Shown piece by piece: positions 22,722-35,040 of a stretch of 64,000 nucleotides of DNA; position 1 is the first letter of the stretch; the number at the start of each line of letters is the position of its first letter. The notes under the pieces were generated by a model that did not search any database, was not told the origin of the DNA, and was given only the letters and a program-made list of their open reading frames with translations. Position numbers and translations under genes: made by a program. Origin of the DNA: Warburgia ugandensis (taxonomy: Eukaryota; Streptophyta; Magnoliopsida; Canellales; Canellaceae); assembly GCA_035236585.1 (NCBI GenBank), contig CP141132.1, forward strand, positions 46,441,880 to 46,505,879. Direction: 5' to 3'.

Positions 22722-25700
22722 TTATCCTTTCACAGCCAGTCTAGCATGTCCAAGGGTCATAGACAATAGAGAAAATTCAAGAAGATGTAGTATAAATAGA
22801 AGTAGTAGAGATGACTACTTCTATTTGAGGATTACAATATTAATGCTCAAGGCATTTCACCATAAACAAATAGGTGAAAAAGAAGATGGTTCTAGCAAAT
22901 ACTTAGATCTTGGATTGCTTGAATCCTATCAAAATCATAGGAAATAAGGATTATTGTACAGTAGTGCAAACAGGGAAACTCATATATGGATCATATTATG
23001 ATAAGAATGGTGAAGGGAGATGTTAGTGAACTTGTTAGTAGATAGTTCTGACTTGCAATAAAGTAATCTCATCAAAGGTGAGAAAATTGAAGAACCTATA
23101 TGGCTATCTTACCATCATAAAGAATATCAGAATATGAATCTGATAAGGGATGTAAAAGACGGACTTTGAGAAGATTTTGATGATAATCTAATAAGGATGA
23201 GCATACTAGGGGATAACTGTGACTCGTACTAGATCACAAAGGTATGGATCCTGAAGAACTTAGCTCAATTTTTGATAACTTCATAGGAGTCTTATGAAGA
23301 GTGAAGTACTATCTAATAATGACAACCTAAGTATAATGGAGGAGATCAGAAGATGTACAATTGACAAATTATATGATTAAGAGGAACATAACACGAATAT
23401 GATAGGGAAATGAATTCAACCGAGTTATCAAAAGAATTTGATGATAATTCTAAGGATGATAATAGATTGATCCTAACATGAACTTGTAAGAAAAGTATAG
23501 CATGATCAAAAGATCAATGACATTATTAAGACATTGTATGAATTTTATTGAGGCTATAGGCAATTAAGGATTTCGATAATATTAGAAAACTTCAACATTT
23601 CCTGGAAGTATTAAGTTTCTCTTGACTGCCACGTAGATCAAATATATGCAACCACTCAAATGAAAGCATTGATCTAGGTAGACAAAAATGAGGATTTTAA
23701 AGAAAAGAGAGAAAGAGATAGAGATGCAACTACCATTATTCAATAAATATTGAATATTCAAAAGAAGAAGATCATGACTTTATGAAGATACATACAAATC
23801 TTTCATCTTGAATCGAGTGGGAAAATAAACCAATCAACTTCGAAGGAATGATGATAGATGAGTTGGTGATCTTATTGTAAAAGAGTATAAAAAAAAGAGA
23901 AAGCATATGGGGTTAAAGACTTTGAGTAGAGTATCGAATATCAAGAGATTATGTGACAAGAAATTTTTGAAGAGGAATGGTGACCAACTAGAAATTAAAT
24001 TCTACAAATGGTTTGATATCAATTATTACAATTAGATTCTTATCGGATCCATTAGCTTATGGGGAACACCAATGAATATAGTCCATAAAAAGAAAAATTT
24101 GGTGATATCCCACCTTGCCAATAAAATATATTGAAAAAGGAATTAAGCCGGGACAGTGACTTGTCCATTTAGCAAGTAGGGTACTATCAAGGATCAAATT
24201 GAGGTCTTACTATTATAGATTGGAAGACCAAAAATCTTAAGACCATTATTTAGTTATTACCTTTAGAGTACTGTTGACTAAATAAAGGTATCTCACCCTA
24301 ATTAATCAAGTGTGTTAGTATCTATGAGTTAGTAGTCGAAGTTATATACTCAGAGGGATATTATAAGTATTTGGACATGAGTTTTACCAGAAAGAAGTTA
24401 CTTGTTAGACTAAGTCATTTGAGGGTATGAGATCAGTTGATTAGGCCACATCATGGAGGAGCTACAAGTACAATAAATACAGTAACAACTGAAACAGAAG
24501 CAAAAATAAGGAGCGATCTCCACCAGTGAGACAGATTTTTCCAAACATGAATAGATACCATGACAAACCATAGAAATCACTGTGGGTCTAAAAGATGCTG
24601 CTGACTTGGATTGAAAAGAAAGGTAGATAAGTACCAATCACTTTAGAGACCCTTGAGCTTATGACAGAGATATATCTGGAAAGAAATCAATAGGTAATCA
24701 AATAAAGTCTTTCTATATGTCTACAAAAATGTTCCATGCTTACCTGAGTGTTTTTTTAAATTTGATGATTTAACAGCTTCAGCATAACTTGATGTATTAG
24801 CTATTGAACGAGAATTGCTATTATAAGCTAAGTATGAGGAGGCACTTGAAGGATAAAACTTGAGGAATTGAGAAAATCACTACTTATGAGGATACCTCCT
24901 GACAATACAGACTGCATGGTTGACGATAAAGCCTTGATAAAAGATTGAACAATATATTGACATAGGGGATGGAAGGAGAAAAGGTGAGATGGCTAGCACA
25001 CTATAAGGTGAAGATTTAATGTTACGTTGCGTTTAGACAAATAGTTAGTTGTTATGAGCATATACCAAGTATGAAAAAAATCAATTGAAGGAATTTCCTA
25101 AGGACTAACCCTACTGGATTGAGTATAGAACTTTTGGACTGAAAGGTTACGAAGAAAACCATCAAGCAAACAAAGGACAAAGAGGATGATGACAAAGGAT
25201 TCAACCATGACCTAGTAAGGGTACTCAGTTATGAATAAGAGACTTTTTGCATAAATGGGAACATTATTAATCCTAATGACAAATTGATGTGAATAGTGAG
25301 ATAAGGCCTCTGGACGAGAACATTTGACCCATGATGATGAATCAACCATTAACGTTTGACATGAGAAAAGCGTTTAATGAATTCAATAATTATGAAACTG
25401 GATATGGAGCTAGGATACTTTCAGTACATGATAAGGTCCTCGATGGAAGAAGCTACTAATTGGCTTTCATGAGTTTATTTTGAATGTAACTTTGGTCAAG
25501 GAATCAAGTCACATATGGAAAAAGAAAAACAATTGAAATTCGAAGTTAATCAAGGGTTTGGCTATAGAGCACATGATACCATGTCAGTTATTGAAGTATC
25601 TTGGGGACAAATATAAACGATAAGAAGCAAAGTTAACACAATAGAAAGAAGGTAATTTTTTGGACTCTTACTAATGACATATAACCAACCATTAGAAGAA

Positions 25701-26147
25701 GATGTGGATGATGAAGAGATCACTAGATGAAAGACAAGAAGAAAAAGGGATTATCCTATGATATTCAAAATGAAATAGGAGAAATAAGATCATATGATCT
25801 CAAAGAAGTATGGAGTAATTTATACATGACTAAAGAAGCATGATCCTACAAGGAGACTATCCCATACATGATGAGAAAAGTATAGGCATCTAAGGATTTT
25901 GAGATAGATAAATTATAGCTAGAAACCGGTATTGTTAAACTGTCACGTATGGGAGTATGCATCAGAGTACGCTACAAAAGTAGCCCCTTATAGGTAAGGC
26001 CTTGTAGAAGGAACAATAAAAATGATAAATTGAGGTTGAGCCTAGATTTGATTCCTAAGGGGGGGAATGCATTCACCAAGAAGTTATCTAAGAGACAAAA
26101 TACCTTGAAGATAATAAATTATGGAATTTCGAGGACGAAATTCTTTT
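22722..26147 (+). pseudogene. Element E internal region, gag-pol remnant
   Basis: About 3.4 kb between primer site and polypurine tract, with no open frame longer than about 90 residues. Weak traces remain. LWGTPMNIVHKKKN near 24056-24100 resembles the RT motif L-W-G-A-P-V-x-F-V-K-K-K-D. NFEDEIL or, in another frame, EFRGRN just before the polypurine tract is the usual end of this lineage's polyprotein. The region is A-rich and shorter than a full gag-pol. I cannot place individual domains; a non-autonomous derivative is the best reading. Confidence 0.45.
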
Positions 26148-26160
26148 AAGGGGGTAATAA
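26148..26160 (+). other. Polypurine tract of element E
   Basis: AAGGGGGTAATAA directly precedes the 3' LTR start. It would prime plus-strand DNA synthesis. Confidence 0.85.
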
Positions 26161-28846
26161 TGTAATGCTCGAGCAATTTACACTATTTTTAACAGAAATT
26201 GGACATTCTATGGGAAATAAATGGTGTTGAATGTTTTACCTTATTTAAAATTGTAAATGAAGGAATTTGTAAGAAAACTTAGTACCATTAGATTCTACTC
26301 AAAAACTGGAATCCAACGCCTCAAAGAACGCCAAAAACGGAGTTCGTATGAAGAAGTTACGGCCGTTTAAAGATCAGGGGCAGTTCTGTAATTTAAACTA
26401 AAAACGAAAAAGAACGAAAACGCAGGGGGCATTTTGATAACGGCACCCCCTGTCGTCTTCCTCCTCCAGATTTCTCCAGAAACCCTCCTCCATTCGATTT
26501 TTCCAGAAAACACCAAGGGAAATGGCGGCACCGCCTTCTTCCCTTTATAAATACCCTATCTGCCCCTCTCAAAAACACTATTTTTTCCAGTCATTTGGGA
26601 CTGGGGTTTCTGGCAAAAATTGGAAACCCAGTTTTCCTACGTTTTTCGGCAACGGCCAGGACCATCAGGCCTACCATTCCCCTTCTTTCTCTTCCCCATT
26701 TCTTCCCTGGCATCACCCAAAAACTAGGTTTTTCCCCTTCGTCGAGTTTTCCGGTGGCATGAAGTTCAGAACCAGAACGGGGCTCTACCACCGGCGATAG
26801 TCGCTCCCTAAGCTGCCTAGGTAAGCCATCCTTCCCTCTCTCTTGGGTTCTTCCCCATTTCAGGCTAGATCCATGCTGGATCTAGTGTTTCTAGTCGGTC
26901 TTCCAAGCCGAAAAACGACCCAGCTTATTTCATCCCGCTCTGCACGAACAAGGTGTCCCAGGGACGCCATGCTTCACCTGCGCCTGGAACTGGGTCCCTG
27001 GGACGGGTTCCAAGTGTACGACAGTGCATACAATATCCCTAGTGTGGCCTTCGGGTGTGTGCGCGACATGGGGCATGGGTCCTGGCTCAACCAGGATGCA
27101 CGGGGTGCCCTGGGAGCTGAGACGCGCCATGCTACACCAAAGTTGCATCCGTTCAATGCCATCCAGGACGCATGTCCCTAGCACGACCTTTGGGCACGCA
27201 CGCACGTGAGGCGGTTGTAGTTCAACCAGGATGCATGGGTGTCCTAGGAACTGGGACACGCAGACCTAATGAGACTATAAAGTTAGGATCAGAGGACAAT
27301 TTACAGAGTTTAACTATTGAATAGTAGATCCATATCATAGGATCTAGCCTGACAATGAATTAGGCAAGGACCATAGACCCTAAAAGGCAGATCTAGCAAT
27401 CTAATGTCTAAATGGATTGAAATTGATAAGGACTCCTTGTTATCATTCATATCCAGGAGTTTATAAGTGAGACCCGGGGTAGGGTTGAGTGATGAAGGAC
27501 GTGACTCTAGGAGACTTCGAGGTAGGTGCTCTATCGCTACTAGACTTTTAACAAAAGAGAGAGCCATGATTGTTTTGAATGCATGTTTTAAGTATAAATT
27601 ATATGACTTGTTTAGCATGATTTATTTTATGCTTGTTTAGCATATAAATGAATTTAGCATGCATATGATAAATACATTATGCATAGACATGTTTTGCAAA
27701 CAATTGCATAAATTGCATGATTTGTGGTTATTGAGTTGTGAGCATTGAGTTTTTGAAAAATTGCATGTCCTTGAGGGTTACCAAAAGATGCTGGAGTGCC
27801 CAAAGGATGCTGAGTAGGCAGTTGTGAGGGACCCAAAGAGGATAGGTTTTGAAAAAGAGGTTTTCGCTTGTTTGATCTTATATGATTTGGGCTAATAAGC
27901 TCGTGGGTGCTATGCCGAGAGGTCTAGGGTGGCCTCCCAGCCTCTACCACTATTAGGTGGAATGGGTACCACGCCCAAAAAGGGCATGTCCCTGCTTCGA
28001 CTACATGTGGTACAGGGGGCTACCACTGGTGTCACGGCACTAGGTCGAAGTGTCATATGCCCCGTGGAGGCTTATGACCCTGTGTCCCTAGGTACCCGAC
28101 AACCACATGGCGGTGAGGTCGTGGGCATAGTGGGCCCTATGATTTGAGGATTTACTTGCATTGCATATGGCATGACATGAGGTTGGTCGACCATACCAGA
28201 TATCCATGGGTTGGATTCAGTTGAGCATCTTATGCATATCATTATGTTTATGATATATATATGATACTTTTGACTTGGTTTGTGCGATTCTTTAAGTCGT
28301 TAGTATTCCAATTCGATAGTGGTTTTTGATATCGATATTGAACATGAGTGTTCAAACATGCACATGTTTTAAAGAGCATATGATTTTAAACGTAGTATGC
28401 ATTGTAAAACTAGTAGTGATAGACTCCTACTGAATATAGTATATACTCACCCAATCCTTAACATTTTTTAGGATAGTTCCACTCAAAAATAGAAGATGCC
28501 TCAGGAGATATTAGTGCTACGAGCTAGTGAATAAAAAAGGAGACAATTATACATGTAAGTAAACTCTCTACCCTTTGGACATGTATTTGTATTTATTTAC
28601 AATTGGGCTATGTGCTGTGACTGGATAGACCTGGGGAAAAACATTTATGATTTCTGAAGTTTTTCAAAAACTACTTTGATTGTTGTGAAAGCAAATGACA
28701 CTCGAGGTTTTCAAAATGAGTTTAAAACAAAAGATTTTCCGCTGTATTGCATGGTTTTTATAAAATAATTTTCAAATAGGGATGCATCCCGCCTTAGGAA
28801 TTAGATATTGCATTTAAAAATGTATGGGAAAACCCGGGTCGTCACA
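26161..28846 (+). mobile_element. Element E 3' LTR
   Basis: Starts TGTAATGCTC and ends CGGGTCGTCACA; 2686 bp. It is the full-length partner of 20430-22700. It carries the TATA box at 26546, the cctcccagcctctaccac block at 27931, the hairpin near 28430, and an extra 25-base tandem copy near 27616 that the 5' LTR lacks. No matching target duplication can be checked because the left end of the element is gone. Confidence 0.93.
26546..26553 (+). promoter_or_regulatory. TATA box of element E
   Basis: TATAAATA, 385 bases into the LTR, in a GC-richer setting. The inverted solo LTR has the same box in a similar context at 16026-16033. Confidence 0.65.
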
Positions 28847-28857
28847 ACCAGACCAGA

Positions 28858-29347
28858 CATTACGTCGAGTTTCCAATGTGAGGGGGGTGCCAATATCAAT
28901 TTGGTCGGTCACCTTTCCATTAAGTTTTGTTTTTTTAATCTTTTAATTACCGTATTGCCCTTGACTTTGAAGTCCCATAACTTCTTCATCCAGACCCTGT
29001 TTTCATCGTTCTTTGGCTCATTGGATTCCATTTTCTGAGTATTATTTAATGGTTTTAGTCTTAGTTCCAAAATATATTCTATAAAAAGATATACTCCTTG
29101 CAAACTCATAACCTGCTCATGGAATAATAAAATTTTAGGGTAAAATTCATCCGAACTCCGATTTTAGTGTTCTTTATATCGTTGGACTAGATTTTTTGAG
29201 TACATTACAAATATTCATGCTTCCACTCAAAATTCCATTTCTGTAAAAATTTATTTGCTTTGGGTCAAAAATTCCAATTATATTCCAAAATTCCAATTTC
29301 ATATAATAACTCTCAGAATACTATTTACAAATTTTGGGGTTATTACA
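28858..29347 (-). mobile_element. LTR stub related to 6318-10016, inverted
   Basis: Read on the minus strand it begins TGTAATAACCCC at 29347. It follows the first ~570 bases of the 6318 LTR: the ggattccattttctgag, agtcccataac and ggggggtgcca blocks match 6900 down to 6318 in reverse complement. It ends abruptly next to the 3' LTR of element E. The rest of this LTR should lie left of element E but is absent, so a deletion took it together with E's left end. Confidence 0.75.
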
Positions 29348-32200
29348 GTGAGATCTTTTGAAACAAAACAACTTAAAGGATCAAGACCTATGGGAGACAT
29401 AGTCCTTAATTTCTCTCACGTACTCAACCTAAGAAAGGGACCATCTAAATGGGGGTATGAAAGTTTCATGCAAAGGTGGTAATTGCCACTCAATTCCAAG
29501 TGGAATACATGAAGAAATAAAGAGGATTGGTGGATAAAAACAAGAAGGATAAGAGAGACACAATTTACGAAAAATCTATAGTTGAAAACCATCTTACTTC
29601 ATGATCACTTTAAGGTTAGGATCTACTCTTATAGATGCATATCCTAAGCAGCCAATGAAGACACAATCAAACAAGGATGGACCAATCAAAAGCTAGATTG
29701 CACTAAAGATAAAATTGAAAGTCTATTGGTGGAGAATTTTAAGGAGAACTACACACCCATTTTCAAGGAGATTCACTCCTACATGTAAGGAAAAAAAACT
29801 TCCTACCATGGAGCAAAGCTACTGGACAATTTTCTAATTTCAAACCAAATCCCACCTAACTCCTAGATTCTCTCTTAATCTTCCTTTCTTCCTTTCCTTC
29901 TCATTGATCTCTTTCTTTTCCTAACAAAACCATCTTTCTTGCCTAACTTATCCCCTCCCTTTCCCCACTATCCTCTCCCAACTCTTACCCAAACTCCATT
30001 CCAATTTAAACACCTTCCCTACTTGAAAATCACTCATTCCCCCTTTCTTTACTTCCCTTCCTATCATATCACTCCAACCATTAGTCACACTTCTTCCTTG
30101 AATCCAAGCCATCCATCCCTAGGTCCACTCCTAAAACTTTATAAATAAGAGTTAAAGGATAAGAAAAACCTATCATTCAACTTTTCCTAGGGATCAAAGC
30201 TACACTTAGGACAAACAGAGGGAGAAAGATCACCCTCACTCAAGCTCTCTTCAAGAATGAATGTTCAAATCCTTTAGAGCAAAGGCAAGGAATCTCCACC
30301 CAATCCAATTTTCCTTCTTTTTTCTTTCATTCTTCTTCTCTTTCCCTTCATCTTTTCATTCCATGTCTACACTTAGTTCCCATACATCATCCATGCACAT
30401 TTTTTATGTTTTTGCATGCAAAACTCTAGTTCGCATATGCTTCTTTTGCATAGTTAAATTTTGTCTATCTAGCTTCTATCTTTCCCAGATTATTTGCACT
30501 TCATCCTTTGCCTTTACTTTGCCTGCATGGTGTCTTTGCATGCATCATACAAATTGGTTTTAGCCTAGCATGTCCTTTGTCACTTTGTATTACATGTTTA
30601 GTACCTTTTTCAATTAGTGAGAACCACATGCATAGCTCTTGGTTATTACATGCATTCATCCTTGTCATATCTTCTATCCTTATTTGAATTATATGTATGA
30701 TGGTCTTATTAGGTTTTGCATGCAGCATGCTTTAGACGATTTTTCATGCATCATAATCATATGCATAACCAACCTTCCCTTCCACTCTTCACTCTTGCAC
30801 ACTCTATCTATTTAGGAAAAGCATGCACAGACACTAGCATGCTTAGGTTTCCCATGGGCTTCCATCTCTCTCTCTTACTTCCCTTCTATTTCATGCCCCA
30901 CTTCCCCCTTCTTAACTTACTTTTTCACTCACTCTTATCTCTCATCTTCCTTCCATCTTTAACACACACACTCCTTAAGCCACATACATGCTTCACTCTT
31001 CTATGCTTCTCCTTCTTCTTCTATTTTTCTTTTCTTATGGCATTTGGAGTTAAAAGAGAAGGAAAGAATCATTGTACCATTCTATGACAACAAAGAGTCT
31101 TTCCCTTCCTAGGATACCAGTTGAGAGAAACAAGCAAGTCTTTCCATAAAGCCACTTCAATTTCTATATAAGGGCTTCATGTTAAAGAGTATGACCACTT
31201 CCATGAATAAGTACCCATCTCTTACTTCATCTCCTAAGGCTAGATTTTGGTGAGTCCTAATCCAAGGGCCACTGTCACCAAGTTATTTTTCTTTTATTCT
31301 AGTTCCTTCTTAAGGTAGGAAACCTCTTTCATGGATGCCAATAAATTAAGGATGAATGACTTCTAATCCCCTCCTTGCCTCTCTCCTTAAGAGCTACTTC
31401 ACACTTCCATTCAGCACCTTCTTTTACTTCTTGAGTGGATGGTGGTCTTTTAGGAAAGGTGCTAGCCTCCTCTTCTCATGACTACCTTAGCAATTCCTTC
31501 CTAAGGATCCTTGGATGAGAATTAAATTTTGGGTTGTGGTAGTCAGGCTAAGCAATGAGAATAGCTTGGTGGTAAATTTAGTGTATTTTGGGTTGAAGAG
31601 AAGTGTATAAGCTCCTATTGAGTCACACAATGAGAAAGCCCTACATACAAATTCAAGCCTAGGATGAAGACGTTTTATTTGCTTTCCTTTCTTTATTTCT
31701 TATGTATCAAATCCTTGTAATTTTTCTAAATTAATGAAATAGATCTTTTACTTTCTTAGTTAATTTGTTTCCTTACTTTAATTCATAATTAGTTGTTGTT
31801 TTAGAAAGTTTTGTTATTTTATTTCTTTACTTCCTTCTTTCCTTGTTTCTTTATTTAGATAGTTTCCTTGTTTCTTTAATTGCTTTCTTTCTTACTTAGG
31901 GTCTACTTTCTAGTTTCTTAGCTTAATTATTACTTCTCAGTTAGTTTGTTCTTTGCTTCTTTCTTTTATTTACTTGCTCTCTGTCTTTAAATTCTTACTT
32001 TACTTTCATTATCATTAGCTTTAGTTAGAATTTTTACTTCTTTTCTCTTTCTTTGGAAGCTTGGCTAGTTTGATGTAAGATGACCTAAATTTTAATTAAC
32101 TTCATTTATCAAAGAGTCCTCATGGGATCGACCTATATTTTTCTCTTCTATACTTCTATAGAACTATGAACTTGTGATAATTATTAAAATGCATTAAAAA
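29348..32200 (+). mobile_element. Element A 3' LTR with remaining post-pol end
   Basis: The first ~100 bases complete element A's post-pol region; gggggta at 29449 is a possible polypurine tract. The LTR follows, with TATAAATA at 30140, a pyrimidine-rich leader and the blocks shared with the 5' LTR (catctcctaaggctag at 31229, gggatcgacctat at 32127). It ends near 32195 (ataattattaaaatgca). The small Phe/Ser-rich open frames at 29939-31087 are by-products of the pyrimidine-rich composition. Confidence 0.7.
30140..30147 (+). promoter_or_regulatory. TATA box of element A 3' LTR
   Basis: TATAAATA followed within about 40 bases by cattcaacttttcctaggg, a plausible start region. The Athila-like solo LTR at 35041 has the same box at 36001. 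Confidence 0.55.
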
Positions 32201-33468
32201 AACATAATTTTTTACCTATAAGACATGCATAGAAAATAACATTTTCTACTATAAATTAAGCATGAAAAACACAATTTTTTGTGGCCAAGATGTACACCTA
32301 AAAGAGTGATTTTTGCAAAATTTGACAGGATTTTTTATTTTTAACTTGAAAGGCTTTTTTATCTTGAATTTCCTTAAAGGAGAGGCTTTTAGATTATTTC
32401 TAATCCCAAGTAGCTCATCCTCTCTTTTAGATTCATCCTATTGCTTACTAGTTAGATCCTAATCTGAATCAACCACTTCTCTCCCTCCTTTGGCATCCTT
32501 AGGTGATATAAGTCATAGAACGTGCTAGTAGATAGTCATTTAAATATCAGCACAATTAATTAGATAGGGGCACTGGAGTGGCAATAGGTTGCCTCCCTCC
32601 AAAAGGATCCTATGAGCACAAAAAGCTACTAAGATCTCTTCTGGATTGATTTTCATTAAGAGCTAAAAGGTTGGGATGCTTCAGTTGCTATTTAACCTAG
32701 GTAGGCCAAGGTGTGGTGACTAAATCCACCTCTAATCTTATGGGGGTGAGTGCCCTTACTAATATTTTAAATAATCTCGAGCAGTCATATCAACATATAA
32801 GAATCTTAAAGGAATAAACATGTTCTATATGCAAGAAAAGTAGTAAATCTAATGCAACTACCTATATGCTTCCTAACATGGGTTCAAACCACAACATATA
32901 GGGTACTATAGCCTTGATAGCCTATGTGCTTGGGTTATAGTCAAGTTTAGGCTATCCTTATTAGGTAGTTGTTTTCTAATGCAAATCCTCAAAAGTATGG
33001 AACAAGTAAACATGAAATGCCTATATGTTATTAATCTACCATCCACAATGTAATAAATTAAAGTATTATGCAAACCCTAATCTTGGAATTGGGAAGAATT
33101 TAGGAAAGCTCACGGTGGGGACTTAGAATATGTCTTCTCATACAAGGGTGGGTCCATGTACAACCCACCTCCACTTCTAGAATATCCCACCCTTGACCTG
33201 TATTATTACAAGCATTAATTTTAAATCAATGAATCACATATAAAAATACAAATTCAATCTAACTACAATCCACTCAAATAAAATTAATAATGGAACTAGC
33301 CTAAGGTCTTCCAAAGCTTTATTCTCAACCAAATTCCTACACAAAAGAAATAGAAAGCGCCACAATTGATGGGAAGAAGAAAGTATGCAAATGCAACTAC
33401 ATACAACCCTAATATATGACTATTAGTAAAGTGTTACAACCAAGATCTTAGTTAAACTCCATTGCAAG
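32200..33468 (-). mobile_element. Element B leader (inverted Athila-like)
   Basis: From about 32340 to 32790 it is the reverse complement of element A's leader, and 32790-33468 is the extra leader that A has lost. It leads to a primer site and an LTR end on the right, so element B runs on the minus strand and its gag-pol was lost or replaced at about 32200. The 130 bases at 32200-32335 match nothing else I can see. Confidence 0.7.
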
Positions 33469-33486
33469 TCCTAGGCAACAATGTCA
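33469..33486 (-). other. Primer-binding site, tRNA-Asp type (degenerate)
   Basis: The minus strand reads TGACATTGTTGCCTAGGA. The tRNA-Asp site used by Athila-type elements is TGGCGCCGTTGCCGGGG, plus A. Twelve of 18 bases match, and five of the six differences are C-to-T or G-to-A changes, as expected from decay of methylated sites. It lies six bases from the LTR end. Confidence 0.7.
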
Positions 33487-33492
33487 AAGACT

Positions 33493-33628
33493 TGATGTGT
33501 CTTAATAATTATCACAAGGTGATAGCTCTATTGGAGTATAGAACCAACAAATATAGGTTGATCCCACGAGGACTCTATGATTAATTTAGTCCGCTATCCT
33601 CTAATTAGTACTAGCTTGACAAGAGCTA
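33493..33628 (-). mobile_element. Element B LTR end fragment
   Basis: Read on the minus strand this ends in the same block as element A's LTRs (gggatcaacctatat, then gataattattaagacacatca). Similarity stops near 33628 where a different LTR begins, so only about 135 bases of this LTR remain. Confidence 0.75.
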
Positions 33629-34987
33629 CTCAATGGGAGCTTATTGCAAGGTGGTGTTTCATGGGCACACTCGAGATCCACTTGGTAGCCCCATGAGAGC
33701 TAGTGGAGTAATATGCAAAGTATATACAACAATGTACTTGCAACTGTATTTACCCAGGGGTGATAATAGGTGCACGATGAGCATAGTTGCTTGGGTCAAT
33801 ATTGACATTTGCTAACATGTCGGTCACTCTCAAGAGTTTAGGTTTATCCTTCGATGGTAGGATTGGATGCCACTATGGCCATGGATGGTGTGCATGGACT
33901 TGATTGATGAGTCAAGCCATTGATTCATGATGCAGTTTAAATCTCATGGCTCATTGGAGTCATGGTGGGGTCCATGTGGAGGTGTTACAACACCAATGAT
34001 GATTCTGTTGATTAGATTTCATCTCTTATCATACCGCATGTGTTGATTCATTTATCAATTACTTCAGTGGAGATACTACATCATATTGATTTTCATGCTG
34101 ATGATTCATTTCAAAATTTTGAGATAATATTGGTTTTTGCAATATCGGGCATTTATGATTGAATTTGGTTACATGTTATAATTAGAATGAATAAAGTAAC
34201 CCTAGAAGATCATTTTTACACTCATTTTGATGTAAACACTTAGTATGATCATATATATGCATTTATTCATGATTCTAAACTTGTGAAATGTCTTAATATT
34301 CCAAGATTTAGATGTATTCATGGTGTAATGGAACCTTGTAGTGCTAGAAACTTGGTCTCAATTGTTCATAGATTTTCTAATCACTTATGTGATAGACACT
34401 TTGGACATGTATGGTACACTGAAACCATGATTCATTTACACTACACTACAAGCATGTACTTGGATGCTGTATTTTCACATCAACCTACTTTGTCGTAGAG
34501 TTTCCCTACATGAGTGGTTGTGCTCACCTCCCCAATACCAACATTTTCAGGTGAGACTTCATGTAGGCACCAAAGACAAAGGGAAAGCGAAGGAGGCTAA
34601 TAGCTAATTCTGGAGATGTATGAGTTTATTTAGATCATTTAGTAAGTTTTGAGTTGCATTATGTTGTTGAACACTATATTTCTTTTGGAAACCTTATATG
34701 GATGTTATGGACTATAAATATTTCATGATTTTGGATTTTTGTGGTTATGGCTGTGACTAGTAGGATTTATGGCACAATGAGTACTTTTTCTTATCTACTG
34801 TGGTTAGTATACATATATTAGAAGATTCAAGGAAATGACTTGGCTGAAGATGGGGTTTGTGAAAGTGCATATATATTGTGATTATAAAATCCACATCTTC
34901 AAAGCAAGCAATTTTTCTATGAGAGTTCAACTACTCTTTCAAAAAGGACTTTTCTAGAGATTATTTCTGAAAAACTAGGTCATGACA
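33629..34987 (+). mobile_element. Chromovirus-type LTR, 3' part
   Basis: The segment ends AGGTCATGACA at 34987, like the GTCGTCACA ends of the other chromovirus-type LTRs. It has a ctcacctccccaata passage followed by a large hairpin (34505-34567), in the same relative place as their ctcacccaatcc passage. No start is visible, and its left part was lost at the junction with element B. The open frames at 33633 and 34283 (60 and 71 residues) resemble no family I know and have no clear start context. Confidence 0.45.
34505..34567 (+). promoter_or_regulatory. Long two-part hairpin in LTR fragment
   Basis: CCTACATGA (34505-34513) pairs with TCATGTAGG (34559-34567). Inside it CTCACCT (34523-34529) pairs with AGGTGAG (34549-34555). 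Both stems are perfect. The position near the end of the LTR parallels the hairpins in the other LTRs. Confidence 0.55.
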
Positions 34988-35040
34988 AGATATTGGCTTT
35001 CAATAAATTTCAACGACCAAAAGGCAGGATTATGTAGGCA

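Noticed and set aside
29939..31087. Phe/Ser/Pro-rich frames of 69-123 residues
   Set aside because: Pyrimidine-rich LTR leader sequence; no family resemblance.
33633..34498. Open frames of 60 and 71 residues as possible host exons
   Set aside because: No domain, no conserved splice context, and the region ends in an LTR-type terminus.
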